Of a DNA stretch of 64,000 nt, positions 27,322 through 36,683 are shown one piece after another (position 1 is the first letter of the stretch; every line of letters begins with the position of its first letter). Under the pieces are notes generated by a model. That model saw only the letters and a list, made by a program, of their open reading frames with translations. It was not told where the DNA came from and searched no databases. Location of the stretch: positions 1-64,000 of the forward strand of contig JBCBSS010000016.1 in the NCBI GenBank assembly GCA_039819065.1. The letters run 5' to 3'. A program made the translations under genes and the position numbers. This stretch comes from JBCBSS01 sp039819065 (lineage in GTDB: Bacteria; Bacteroidota; Bacteroidia; Cytophagales; Cyclobacteriaceae).

Positions 27322-28032
27322 TCAAAATATGAGCTGCCAACGAAACGCCCACATCCATTTGATCTGGTATTTTTTGATGGAAGCACTTTGAAGAATATGC
27401 TTGAGTTCGTTGCTTTTGAAGGCCCTGAGTACGGACAATGGTGCGTCGTATTTTACCATTTCTGACCTGGAAAAAAACCGGGTTAGCATTTTGATAGAAT
27501 AATAGGCTAGCGGATGTCTATGAATATCATTGATGATAATACCATACTTGACTTGCTGGCTTAACTGACCAAATAAATTGGTCAACTCATTGCCCGTAAA
27601 GTGATGTGTAAAAAGCGTCGAGACAATGACATCGAAGCGCTGTTTTTTGAACTCTTCTGAAAATATGTTAATTGACTGATAACTGATCTCTGGAAATTCG
27701 GATGTGTTATCCGATGCATAGTCTATTATATTCGAATTAGCATCAATGCCGATCAACTGCACTTTGAAGTCTTTTTTTCTCGCCCACTTGGCTATCAATT
27801 TGAGTATATCACCCCCACCACATCCCAAATCGGCGACGGTGATGGTTTCATTTTTCATAGCCGGATTACGTCTGTACAATTTGGCTAGCCCATTAATGGT
27901 CACATAGTTTCCTCCCAACAAACGGTTAATGGTTTCTAATTCCTTGAGGGTTTGATCGATGACTTGACCAGAACAATCAAGGTCATCCATCATTTCTTGT
28001 TCCTCCGATCTGCTGTGGAATTTGGAAGCCAT
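27322..28032 (-). CDS. SAM-dependent methyltransferase of the type III PKS locus
   Basis: 236 residues, class I methyltransferase. Motif I is VADLGCGGGDILKLIAKWA near residue 65; motif II/III VQLIGIDANSNIIDYA and VIVSTLFTHHFTG follow. It starts one base after the type III polyketide synthase stop, so both are made together. In the Bacillus bpsAB and Streptomyces srsAB systems the methyltransferase next to the synthase methylates the polyketide hydroxyl group. The same role is likely here by context. Confidence 0.85.
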   Translation of the reverse strand: MASKFHSRSEEQEMMDDLDCSGQVIDQTLKELETINRLLGGNYVTINGLAKLYRRNPAMKNETITVADLGCGGGDILKLIAKWARKKDFKVQLIGIDANSNIIDYASDNTSEFPEISYQSINIFSEEFKKQRFDVIVSTLFTHHFTGNELTNLFGQLSQQVKYGIIINDIHRHPLAYYSIKMLTRFFSRSEMVKYDAPLSVLRAFKSNELKHILQSASIKKYQIKWMWAFRWQLIF

Positions 28033-28033
28033 T

Positions 28034-29146
28034 TTATGCTCTGTTTATAATCTTAAACGATGCGCTTTCCAGGGTAAGCCCAGGTCCGAAAGCCAATGCC
28101 AGTATTTCCTTATGGTTATCTTCTATCGTCAATACTTCCATGATTTTTTCAAGCACAAAGAGTATCGTCGGTGACGACATATTTCCATACTGCCTTAAAA
28201 CTTCATGTGCATAACTATTTCTTTCTTTGCTAATGCCGATTTCCTCCTCTATCACTTTCAGTATCTTTTTGCCTCCGGGATGAACTGCATAATAATCCAC
28301 CGTTTCGTCTGTTTTTCCGGTCTTGGCAAATAGCTGCTCAAGCAAGGTCGCAATACCTTTCTGGATAATATCAGGGACGTACGCCGAAAGCTTCATCTCG
28401 AACCCAAAGTCTCCAATGGCCCAGGCCATCTCGTTTTCTCCTCCAAAAAGCAAGTCGTTATGAAAGGCTTGTGGCTGGATACTAATTTGGCTTTGAGGTT
28501 GGTTACTCACCAGCATCGCGGCAGCGCCATCTCCAAAAAGAGAGTTGGCTAACAGGTTATCTTCAGATGGGTTCTTTTGAAAATGAATGCTACACAATTC
28601 TACACACACGACCAGCACATGTGCTTTTTCATCAGCCTTTACGATACTATCGGCCAGTTTAATGGCATTGAAAGCAGCATAGCAGCCCATGAAGTTAACA
28701 GCTGTTCTTTTGATGGCAGTGGAAAGCCCCAACTCCTTCACCAAATCAATGTCCAAACCAGGTGCATACATTCCCGTACAACTGACGGTAATAAGGTGTG
28801 ATACGTTATCTACTTCAAAATCTGGTACTTTATTCAGACAGTTCTTAATGGCATTCTGGCTAAGCTCCAAAGCTTCTGCCCGGTAGAGCAAAGATCGATC
28901 TTCTGTTCTTGGAAAAGGCTCTAAATCAGGGGAGTTAGGATAGAATTTAAACCCGGTTTCCAAGCCATAATCTTCAAGCACGGAGTATCGATATTCTATT
29001 CCGGTGGCCCTGTATAATGCTTCCAGCCTGGTTTTCTCCTGCACCTGTTTGAAGTCATGCGCTTTGATCATAAATTCCGCAATTTGTGATTGTTTTATTC
29101 TGTGAGGTGGGTTGGCTATGCCTATTGCGGAGATATATGAATCCAT
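28034..29146 (-). CDS. Type III polyketide synthase (chalcone/stilbene synthase family)
   Basis: 370 residues. These homodimeric ketosynthases extend a fatty acyl-CoA with malonyl-CoA and cyclise it to resorcinols or pyrones. The catalytic triad is present: Cys155 in NFMGCYAAFN, His289 in YYAVHPGGKK and Asn322 in RQYGNMSSPT. SLFGDGAAAMLVS is a family motif as well. It is followed after one base by the methyltransferase and faces a divergent UbiA gene 49 bp away. By analogy with ArsB/SrsA/BpsA, the starter is probably a long-chain acyl-CoA; product class (alkylresorcinol or alkylpyrone) is not readable. Confidence 0.93.
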   Translation of the reverse strand: MDSYISAIGIANPPHRIKQSQIAEFMIKAHDFKQVQEKTRLEALYRATGIEYRYSVLEDYGLETGFKFYPNSPDLEPFPRTEDRSLLYRAEALELSQNAIKNCLNKVPDFEVDNVSHLITVSCTGMYAPGLDIDLVKELGLSTAIKRTAVNFMGCYAAFNAIKLADSIVKADEKAHVLVVCVELCSIHFQKNPSEDNLLANSLFGDGAAAMLVSNQPQSQISIQPQAFHNDLLFGGENEMAWAIGDFGFEMKLSAYVPDIIQKGIATLLEQLFAKTGKTDETVDYYAVHPGGKKILKVIEEEIGISKERNSYAHEVLRQYGNMSSPTILFVLEKIMEVLTIEDNHKEILALAFGPGLTLESASFKIINRA

Positions 29147-29195
29147 TAATCAATAATAATTAAAATTTGATAACTTGCTCTAAACCAAATCACGT

Positions 29196-30095
29196 ATGCT
29201 TAGAAAATCAACGTGGCTGCACTTGCGCATCCCTTTTTCTTTCTTCTTACTTCCCATTTTCCTTTTTGCCCAAAGCGTTTCGCCTAATATAATACAGGAT
29301 AACTTCTTACTTGTTTTGATCATTCTCCATATATTTTTGTATCCGGCGTCAAATGGCTACAACAGTTATTTTGATAAAGACGAAGAAAGCATTGGTGGAC
29401 TTAAGCATCCTCCTAAAGTCACTAAAGGCCTTTACTATACGGCTTTGTTGTTTGATTTGGTTGCTCTAGGCTTAGGCTTGCTCATTGGTTGGCAATTCAC
29501 CATCATGTTGTTGATATACGGACTGGTATCCAAAGCTTATAGCCACCCTATGGTGCGCCTCAAGAAGTATCCGTTTGCCAGCTGGTTTGTCGCTGGTTTC
29601 TTCCAGGGCTTCTTCACTTTTATCATGGCCTTTATAGCCTTGAACAACTATGATTTAGAACGCGTTTTCAAGCCTCACATTTTGATACCAGCCTTGTTAA
29701 GTTCGCTTTTCTTGTGGGGATCTTATCCTATGACTCAAGTTTACCAACACGGGGAAGATTCAAGACGTGGAGATAAGACTTTAAGTATCTTGTTAGGCAT
29801 CAAAGGTACATTTTACTTCACCGTAATCATGTTCACTTTAACCAGTGTTGGCTTCGTATGGTACTTCTGGGAATATCATAAAATGGGTTACGCCATAGAC
29901 TTTTTGTTATTCCTGGTTCCCGTAGTACTGTTTTTTTCATTTTGGTTTCTGCAGGTCATTAAGAATCCTGCCAAGGCCGATTATGCGCACGCCATGTGGT
30001 TAAATTCCATATCCTCACTGTGCATGAGTGCTTTTTTTATTTATTTCTTTTTGAACTCCACACAATTGATCCAGGCCATCCAAGGCGGTTTCTAG
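29196..30095 (+). CDS. UbiA-family prenyltransferase
   Basis: 299 residues, about eight to nine transmembrane helices. The first Asp-rich motif is NSYFDKDEES (NxxxDxxxD) near residue 54; the second is HGEDSRRGDKT (DxxxD) near residue 190. UbiA enzymes attach an isoprenoid chain to an aromatic ring or transfer related groups inside the membrane. It is divergent from the type III PKS with 49 bp between and convergent with the FAD oxidoreductase, so it probably works on the PKS product (inference). Ubiquinone or menaquinone synthesis is less likely because no other genes of those pathways are near. Confidence 0.85.
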   Translation: MLRKSTWLHLRIPFSFFLLPIFLFAQSVSPNIIQDNFLLVLIILHIFLYPASNGYNSYFDKDEESIGGLKHPPKVTKGLYYTALLFDLVALGLGLLIGWQFTIMLLIYGLVSKAYSHPMVRLKKYPFASWFVAGFFQGFFTFIMAFIALNNYDLERVFKPHILIPALLSSLFLWGSYPMTQVYQHGEDSRRGDKTLSILLGIKGTFYFTVIMFTLTSVGFVWYFWEYHKMGYAIDFLLFLVPVVLFFSFWFLQVIKNPAKADYAHAMWLNSISSLCMSAFFIYFFLNSTQLIQAIQGGF

Positions 30096-30130
30096 CCGGT
30101 CTCTAGAAAAGCTAAGCACGGTCCTTTTGG

Positions 30131-31246
30131 TTAGAATGGCTGTCCGTGTGTTTTAGACATTAGAAACCTTGCTATTGGCTCGCTTGTTTTGGCTAAGCCT
30201 ACAGCGAAGTTAGAAACGCCGTTATTCCCGAAAAGTCCCTGGATTTTTCTACCTGCCCAAAGCCGTGTGGCAAAGTGTTTCTTCCACCTGCTGATATAAT
30301 CACGTTCGAGTTGTGTTTTAGTATAGGATTCTTTCCGGAAGAACTCAATAAGCAATTCAGATAAAATCTTAGCGCCATGAATGGCGATGGCCATACCATT
30401 TCCGCATAGGGGTGTGATCATACCGGCAGCATCACCTACCATCAATATACCATCCTGCACCAGCTCCTTTCTGGCAAAGGATATCTCATTGATTACTTTT
30501 GGTTTGTCAAACAACACCTTCGCATTGCCCAAAACCTTTCGAAGTTCAGGGTTCTGCCAGAGAATCTCCTTCTCCATGGTAGCTATATCTCCATATTTTT
30601 TCAGATTGGCCGCTTCTGATAGATAGCACAGGTTAACTATATTTTTCTCGACACAACTCACCCCGCAGTACCCCCCTTTGAAATTGTGAAGAGCAATTAA
30701 ATCATTAGGATAGTCCGCTTCCAAGTGATACTTCACACCGATATAGGGAGATCGTTTTTTGATGAAAGCGCGGTCTAGCTGCTTATCCAACTTGGTGCGT
30801 TTTCCGAATGAACCGATCACTATGCGTGCAGATTCAACTTGGTCACCGCCAAGGTGTACGAGGAAGTGATCTTTATTTCTAGAAATATTACTGACCTGCG
30901 TCTTGAGCTTAAATGTTGCTCCCCTTTCTTTGGCACATGAATAGAGGAAATTATCCAACTCATATCTGCTCACGCCAAAGCCTCCTAGGTCCAATGGCAT
31001 ATTTACCTTGGCGCCATTGACAGCGGTAAGCTGGAATCGCGTAAGCTTAGCTGGCTTTAAATGCTCTGGGTAAAGGCCTTTTTCTTTCAAAAAAGGAAGT
31101 ACCTCGTTAGAAATATATTCGCCACAGACACGATGAAAAGGGTATTCCCCCTTTTCTATGACTAATACGTCTAAGCCTTCTTCGGCTAACATAGCACTGG
31201 CCACAAGCCCTGCTAATCCACCTCCTACTATTACTATATCCCTCAA
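30131..31246 (-). CDS. FAD-dependent oxidoreductase (geranylgeranyl reductase/monooxygenase type)
   Basis: 371 residues. The dinucleotide motif is IVIVGGGLAGLVASAMLAEE with the usual ribose-binding Glu in VLVIEKGEYP. HRVCGEYISNEVLPFL resembles geranylgeranyl reductase and flavin halogenase-type enzymes. The second FAD motif is MVGDAAGMITPLCGNGMAIA. In the srsABC system the third enzyme is a FAD hydroxylase that turns the methylated alkylresorcinol into a quinone. This gene may do the same, or may reduce the prenyl chain. It is the right edge of the cluster and ends 35 bp from UbiA. Confidence 0.85.
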   Translation of the reverse strand: MRDIVIVGGGLAGLVASAMLAEEGLDVLVIEKGEYPFHRVCGEYISNEVLPFLKEKGLYPEHLKPAKLTRFQLTAVNGAKVNMPLDLGGFGVSRYELDNFLYSCAKERGATFKLKTQVSNISRNKDHFLVHLGGDQVESARIVIGSFGKRTKLDKQLDRAFIKKRSPYIGVKYHLEADYPNDLIALHNFKGGYCGVSCVEKNIVNLCYLSEAANLKKYGDIATMEKEILWQNPELRKVLGNAKVLFDKPKVINEISFARKELVQDGILMVGDAAGMITPLCGNGMAIAIHGAKILSELLIEFFRKESYTKTQLERDYISRWKKHFATRLWAGRKIQGLFGNNGVSNFAVGLAKTSEPIARFLMSKTHGQPF

Positions 31247-31364
31247 ATTGTATGATGCTTTACCATTAGTAACTTCTCACCGCCTTTTAAAGCAAAACGA
31301 CCTATTGGAATGTTTGTTCCTTTATACTTTTAAGGTCATCTAAAGCTAAAAAAAATATTCAATC

Positions 31365-33917
31365 ATGATCAAAAGAAGTATTTTGGGCGGGGTTTCCAAG
31401 AGGCCTTTGACTATCTATTTTTTAGCCTTATTTCTAATTCTAGGTTTCTCATTTGACAGTGAGGCACAAAAGAAGAAAGGCAAGGGGAAGGGGAAAGGTA
31501 AAGGGAAAGGAAGCACGAGTGCCCCTACTCCACCGAAACCTGCTCCTAAAAAGGGAGGCATCCAACCATATAGTAAAGTTATCACGAAAGACGCTGTAAG
31601 CGACGACGGCCTGTTCACGGTGCATAAAGTGAATGGAAAACATTATTTCGAGATCCCTGATTCACTGTTAGAAAGAGAAATATTGACGATCACCAGAATA
31701 GCCGGCACCGTACAAGGTTTGAACTTTGGTGGTGCGGGTATGAAGGCACGTGGCCAGCAGGTATTCAGATGGCAAAAATTCGATAAACAAATATTGCTGA
31801 GGTCTGTGTCGTTCAACAGTGTGGCAAGCGAAGAAAAGCCCATCTACGAATCAGTCCGCAATAACAACTTCGAACCAGTAATATTGACTTTTGACATTAA
31901 GGCCATGAGTAAAGACTCTAGTTCTTATGTCATTCAAGTCGATAACCTTTTCACCTCTGATATACCTGTTATTAGTGCTTTGAATAGCGGCCAAAGAAGA
32001 CGATTTGGTGTTAGAAACCTGGACAAGAAACGTACGCTCATTACCGGCATGAAAAGTTTCCCTTTGAATACTGAGGTAAGGCACATATTAACATACAATG
32101 CCACTAGTGCTCCAAGCAATAGGCAGACTAATTCGCTTTCGCTGGAAATGAATCAATCCTTTGTATTGCTGCCTGAAGAGCCTATGACACCAAGGTTGTT
32201 TGATAAACGTGTAGGATACTTTTCAGTATCCCAGTTCGACTATGGACGTGATGAGCAAAAAGCAGCTGCCAGACAGTATATAACCAGATGGAAGCTTGAG
32301 CCCAAGGATATGGAAGCTTTCAAAAGAGGGGAATTAGTTGAGCCCATTAAGCCCATTGTATATTACATCGATCCAGCTACTCCTGAGCGATGGAGAAAGT
32401 ATTTGAAACAAGGTATAGAGGATTGGCAGGTTGCTTTTGAAGAAGCTGGTTTCAAGAATGCGATTATCGCTAAAGACCCTCCATCAAAGGAGGAGGATCC
32501 GGATTGGAGCCCTGAAGATGTTAGATATAGTGTGATCAGATATATTACCAACCCCATACAAAATGCTCAAGGGCCACACGTCCATGATCCTAGATCTGGT
32601 GAGATCATTGAAAGTGACATACTATGGTATCATAACGTGATGAATCTACTGAGGAACTGGTACTTTATTCAAACTGCTGCCATCAACCCTGAAGCAAGAA
32701 GTCCTAAGTTCAAAGATGAAGTAATGGGTGAGTTGATAAGATTTGTTTCGGCCCACGAAGTAGGTCATACGCTTGGTCTTCCACACAATATGGGTGCCAG
32801 TCATGCCTACCCGGTGGATTCCCTTCGATCTGCTTCTTTCACTGCGAAGATGGGAACAGCTCCTTCTATCATGGACTACGCTCGCTTTAATTATGTTGCC
32901 CAGCCGGGTGATGAGGGTGTGGCCCTCATGCCTAAAGTAGGTACTTATGATAAGCATTCGATAAGATGGGGGTACAGGCCAATTCCTGATGCCACTACAG
33001 CCGATGAAGAGAGAGAGACGTTGAATAAATGGATAATTGATAACGCCAATAATCAAATTTATTTCTTCGGAAGACAGACGGGTAACCCTATTGACCCACG
33101 CTCTCAAACTGAAGATATTGGTGATGATGCAATGAAAGCCAGTACCTATGGTGTTGCCAACCTGAAAAGAATTGTTACGAATCTAGTAGAATGGACTGGT
33201 GAGGAAGGTGAAGATTATGATGAGCTCAATGAGTTATATAATCAAATCATATTCCAATGGAATAGGTACAATGGTCATGTCAAGTCAAACATTGGTGGTG
33301 TTTATGAAACTTATAAAACTTTTGAACAAGAGGGACAAGTATATACTCATGTGCCTAAGGATACTCAGAAGAAAGCGATGGCTTATTTGAATGAGCAAGC
33401 TTTTAAAACACCAGAGTGGATGATCAACCAAGAAATATTAAGGCGAATAGAGCACGCAGGAGCTGTTGACAGGATTCGTGCTTTCCAGGTCAATGCACTG
33501 AACCAAGTCTTAGATCCGGGTAGAATGGCTCGCTTGATAGAAGCTGAAGCTTTGATGGGTAGCGATGCTTATACCTGCCTTGATATGATGACTGATTTAA
33601 GAGGCGGGATTTGGTCTGAATTGAGAGGAGGTAGAAAAATTGATACTTACCGAAGAAACCTGCAAAGAGCTTATATCGAGCGCCTGGAGTTCCTCATGAC
33701 GAAAGAACAAGGTTCAGTACCTCCTGCTTTCAGGTCATTCATTGGTTTCACTAGCGTAGATGTAAGCCAGTCGGATATCAGACCGTTAGTACGAGCTGAA
33801 TTAAAAGCTTTGAAGAGACAAATTAATGGTGCGGTTAGCAGAACCAGCGATCGCATGTCGAGGTATCACCTTCAAGACGCAGTCGAGCGTATTGATTTGA
33901 TTCTTGATCCAAAATAA
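31365..33917 (+). CDS. Zinc-dependent metalloprotease, DUF5117/DUF5118 type
   Basis: 850 residues. Signal peptide ends near residue 34 (FDSEAQ). It is followed by a short lysine-glycine tract (six GK units) and a proline-rich linker. Residues about 55-110 fit the DUF5118 region and about 110-350 the DUF5117 region. The metzincin-like zinc site is AHEVGHTLGLPHN at about 463-475 (HExxHxxGxxH), with the downstream Met-turn in SIMDYARFNY. The C-terminal region (about 600-840) is helical (DUF4953-like). It is a secreted or periplasmic protease, substrate unknown, in a single-gene transcript ended by a clear terminator. Confidence 0.9.
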   Translation: MIKRSILGGVSKRPLTIYFLALFLILGFSFDSEAQKKKGKGKGKGKGKGSTSAPTPPKPAPKKGGIQPYSKVITKDAVSDDGLFTVHKVNGKHYFEIPDSLLEREILTITRIAGTVQGLNFGGAGMKARGQQVFRWQKFDKQILLRSVSFNSVASEEKPIYESVRNNNFEPVILTFDIKAMSKDSSSYVIQVDNLFTSDIPVISALNSGQRRRFGVRNLDKKRTLITGMKSFPLNTEVRHILTYNATSAPSNRQTNSLSLEMNQSFVLLPEEPMTPRLFDKRVGYFSVSQFDYGRDEQKAAARQYITRWKLEPKDMEAFKRGELVEPIKPIVYYIDPATPERWRKYLKQGIEDWQVAFEEAGFKNAIIAKDPPSKEEDPDWSPEDVRYSVIRYITNPIQNAQGPHVHDPRSGEIIESDILWYHNVMNLLRNWYFIQTAAINPEARSPKFKDEVMGELIRFVSAHEVGHTLGLPHNMGASHAYPVDSLRSASFTAKMGTAPSIMDYARFNYVAQPGDEGVALMPKVGTYDKHSIRWGYRPIPDATTADEERETLNKWIIDNANNQIYFFGRQTGNPIDPRSQTEDIGDDAMKASTYGVANLKRIVTNLVEWTGEEGEDYDELNELYNQIIFQWNRYNGHVKSNIGGVYETYKTFEQEGQVYTHVPKDTQKKAMAYLNEQAFKTPEWMINQEILRRIEHAGAVDRIRAFQVNALNQVLDPGRMARLIEAEALMGSDAYTCLDMMTDLRGGIWSELRGGRKIDTYRRNLQRAYIERLEFLMTKEQGSVPPAFRSFIGFTSVDVSQSDIRPLVRAELKALKRQINGAVSRTSDRMSRYHLQDAVERIDLILDPK

Positions 33918-33987
33918 CCTGATCTATATGAGCATTTACATTAGCTCAATGTAATGTTTGTATTTAGTCAGTATTAAGTATTGAATA

Positions 33988-34021
33988 GGGAGATTTTTTA
34001 TATAAGAAATCTCCCTTTTTT
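33988..34021 (+). terminator. Intrinsic terminator after the metalloprotease
   Basis: GGGAGATTT (33988-33996) and AAATCTCCC (34007-34015) form a 9-bp stem with a 10-base loop, followed by at least six T. Confidence 0.92.
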
Positions 34022-34124
34022 AAGTGTTTACCTTAAAATGAGAGAGGCAGATAATAAATTTTCTGTTTAACTTAACAATAGGCTTTATTTATCGTTTACT
34101 CATAGTGCATTCAAAGTTGGCTAT

Positions 34125-34601
34125 ATGGAAAACATCTCTACAACAAACCAAAATTCAGAACCGATCAATGTCTTTTTAGTAGGTAATAACCCTGTCGAAC
34201 TTAGCTCGATCTATGACCGCTTAAGTAGTTTCAAAGGGAGGAAATATATCGCTGAAATCGCATTCGATCTCAAAAACATCTTGAACAGGGTTATTCATTT
34301 CAACGCGTCTTGTATCGTGATCGACGATAATATCGGTAGAAAGCGTATCTCTAAGTTAATCAAGAGCCTGACGCGCAATAAGCGAACAAAAGACATTCCC
34401 ATAGCTTTGTTAAAGAATTCTAACTATACAGATGTGCCAAGTGATGGTGTGCAGGATTTTATCCTGAAGGATCACGCTACGTCTGAAGCGCTGTCCAAAA
34501 CACTTCTGAATGCTATCAAATTGAGAAGGACAAAAATCTATCTTTACAAAACCTACAAGAAGAGTAAAGGCCAAATTGCTTCTTTTTTCTCAAAAGATTA
34601 G
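34125..34601 (+). CDS. Degenerate response-regulator receiver protein
   Basis: 158 residues with the beta-alpha pattern of a receiver domain: VFLVGNNPVELSSIYDRL, CIVIDDNIGRKRISKL, DIPIALLKN, DFILKDHATSEALSKTL. The usual acidic pair after strand 1 is replaced by Asn-Asn (VGNNPVE). A possible phosphoacceptor position holds Asp (IDDN), and the lysine in FILKD is present. No output domain follows; the basic helix at the end (KIYLYKTYKKSKGQ) may mediate contacts. It probably works as a phosphorylation-independent or weakly phosphorylated switch (inference). No kinase is adjacent; its 3' end overlaps the convergent protease gene by 4 bp. Confidence 0.65.
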   Translation: MENISTTNQNSEPINVFLVGNNPVELSSIYDRLSSFKGRKYIAEIAFDLKNILNRVIHFNASCIVIDDNIGRKRISKLIKSLTRNKRTKDIPIALLKNSNYTDVPSDGVQDFILKDHATSEALSKTLLNAIKLRRTKIYLYKTYKKSKGQIASFFSKD

Positions 34602-35839
34602 ATAAGTGTTCTTAGGCGGAATTGCTTCCTAAGTACTTTCCCGTTCCGTTTAACCTCCAAGTTGATCTTCTTCCTGTTTTTAGAAGACAATATGCCATTG
34701 ATGATATCAAGATTGATGTCCCTGACGAAGTAGTTATTGATTCTGATAATTTCATCCCCACGCCGCAGATTAACTTCATGTGCAGGAGAACCTTCTGTTA
34801 CGTTTACTATTTCATAAGTGTCAAGGTACCTACCAGATGCTTGGACGATGATACCACTCATATTGAAGTGGAATGACTTCCGAAAGGCACTATTTTTTTT
34901 GAAGTAAATCTTTTCTTTAGGAAAATCGAATATGAGGTTGAATCTGCTCAGAACTGAACCTCCTATGGTTCCATTTCTAAAGACTCTGCCATACTTGATA
35001 GAGTCACTATAACTATCCGGATAGGGGAAGGAGGCTAAAACGTTGTTGATGGTATATTCACCAATTGAAAGTGAGTTAAGTCTTCCCACCCTTCCAGTTA
35101 TGTCACCTCCAAGGCCTCTTCCAATATTACAATGTAAACTCATCTCGGGAATCTTTATTCTTTCATCTGAATCAGATTCTAGAAGCAAGCCATGACTTGC
35201 ACCCGTATCAATAAAAAGCTTGGAATTAAGTGAATTCTTGTCGTTGAGCGCCAAAGGGGCATTGATATAAGGCTTGGTGTCCTCAATGCTCATTGGTATA
35301 GTTTTAAAAGATCTACGAGGCTTGAAATGTGACGGGTCATAAAGTGTGATAATCTTTTTACTATAATCTATCTTCACTACAAAGCGGCTGAATAGCTCAT
35401 AACCTAATATACCCTGCACTTCGGTGCCAAGAAGATTACGCATCTCAAGAAAATCCTTTTCTAATACTAATAAAGCGTGTCCCTTACCAGTAACACCAGG
35501 CAATTCTAAAGTGACATTGTTGGTAATGTACGCATCGACCAACTTCTGTCCACCAGCACCTGAAATAGTGAGTTTACGCTGATAAGAAAGGTTGAGCAGG
35601 TCAGTAAATATCTTATCAGTCAATATAGAAGTGCGTACTCCAGTATCCAGAATAAACCGCAAAGGCAATTTGCCATTGACCACTACGGGAATGACAATGA
35701 GATAGCTGTGAAGCTCAAAGGGAATCTTTACTTTCTTCTGACCTTCGTCTAATGAGAAACCTAATTGCTGGCCATTTACTTGGTATGGGGCTACCAGAGT
35801 CAACGTTGTAAGCAAAAAGAAGATAATGCGCCTCATCAT
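34598..35839 (-). CDS. Retropepsin-like aspartyl protease with PDZ domain
   Basis: 413 residues from MMRRIIFFLLTTLTL, the first Met ahead of a normal signal peptide (cleavage after QVNGQ); the frame is open from 35863. There are two aspartyl-protease-like halves, each with a DTG: RFILDTGVRTSIL (about 63) and LFIDTGASHGLLL (about 210). A PDZ domain closes the protein (VNVTEGSPAHEVNLRRGDEI). Both DTG triads are intact, so an active pepsin-like bilobal enzyme is possible. Such proteins are common exported Bacteroidota proteases of unknown substrate. Confidence 0.8.
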   Translation of the reverse strand: MMRRIIFFLLTTLTLVAPYQVNGQQLGFSLDEGQKKVKIPFELHSYLIVIPVVVNGKLPLRFILDTGVRTSILTDKIFTDLLNLSYQRKLTISGAGGQKLVDAYITNNVTLELPGVTGKGHALLVLEKDFLEMRNLLGTEVQGILGYELFSRFVVKIDYSKKIITLYDPSHFKPRRSFKTIPMSIEDTKPYINAPLALNDKNSLNSKLFIDTGASHGLLLESDSDERIKIPEMSLHCNIGRGLGGDITGRVGRLNSLSIGEYTINNVLASFPYPDSYSDSIKYGRVFRNGTIGGSVLSRFNLIFDFPKEKIYFKKNSAFRKSFHFNMSGIIVQASGRYLDTYEIVNVTEGSPAHEVNLRRGDEIIRINNYFVRDINLDIINGILSSKNRKKINLEVKRNGKVLRKQFRLRTLI

Positions 35840-35995
35840 AACTTTCACCCTAAAATTTAGCAAAATTCTTCTTGAAAATACAGGTGGAATATCTGCGTCG
35901 ATTCAAAACACCCCATAATGGGGGATTGACACTCACAAGCACAGTGAGATCAGATATAGAGGTTAAACGTTCAACAATGGTGTTGAGTTCGGGTT

Positions 35996-36583
35996 TTATC
36001 TCAGCCGCAGTGTTTTTGCCAAATTTACCCTCGCTAGAAATATGGCTGGGTATATTCCTACGACCAAACCAACAAACAAGAGAAGAAGTATGTAGATGAC
36101 CCCGGTTTTTAAGTTGAAAGCTTGGAAATACTGTACTAACCCAGGCATGATACTGCCCAGAAAGGGCTTGAAGACATCTATTATAATAAAAACAGTGATC
36201 CCTGCTACTAATGAGAGAATGATGGTGCCAACAAACGCTTGAATAATCAGGTCTCTACTGCCCGCACCTAGTGTTTTTCGGATACCAATATGACGCATGC
36301 CATTTCTGGTGTAAATGGAAGTGATGTTCATACTGACCGAGATAAGTACGATGAAGGCACACAGTATAGCCAATAAGTCTGAATGTTCCATATCTAACCA
36401 CCCTTTCAAATACAGACCTGAAAAGGAGGTTTTGAAAACAGACTGAAGTATGACAATGACCACCATCAAGCCCACTATGTTCAACGTGGTTTGCAGAACA
36501 TGTTGCTTAAAGGTTCTTAACGCTATGGTCATATAGCTTTTGATCATCAGTAAGCTATATTCAATTAGCGTACCGAATCTCAT
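35996..36583 (-). CDS. Very short FtsX-type ABC permease
   Basis: 195 residues with about four transmembrane helices. The N-terminal segment MIKSYMTIALRTFKQHVLQT matches the start of MacB/FtsX permeases. After one helix the sequence goes almost straight to the last conserved FtsX block (RHIGIRKTLGAGSRDLIIQA) and ends like a full permease (ARVNLAKTLRLR). The large periplasmic domain and half of the usual helices (usual length 400 or 800) are missing. It is either a remnant after an internal deletion or a stand-alone small permease subunit. A start at residue 13 (36547) is equally possible. No ATPase gene is adjacent. Confidence 0.65.
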   Translation of the reverse strand: MRFGTLIEYSLLMIKSYMTIALRTFKQHVLQTTLNIVGLMVVIVILQSVFKTSFSGLYLKGWLDMEHSDLLAILCAFIVLISVSMNITSIYTRNGMRHIGIRKTLGAGSRDLIIQAFVGTIILSLVAGITVFIIIDVFKPFLGSIMPGLVQYFQAFNLKTGVIYILLLLFVGLVVGIYPAIFLARVNLAKTLRLR

Positions 36584-36683
36584 AAAGGCCTAAATCACGT
36601 CATTTGAAGGGTATTAGAAAAAGATTTGCTACCGAGTGTTAAAAATACGTACAGAGTTGTGTTCGCTTTAGAACAGCTAAATG

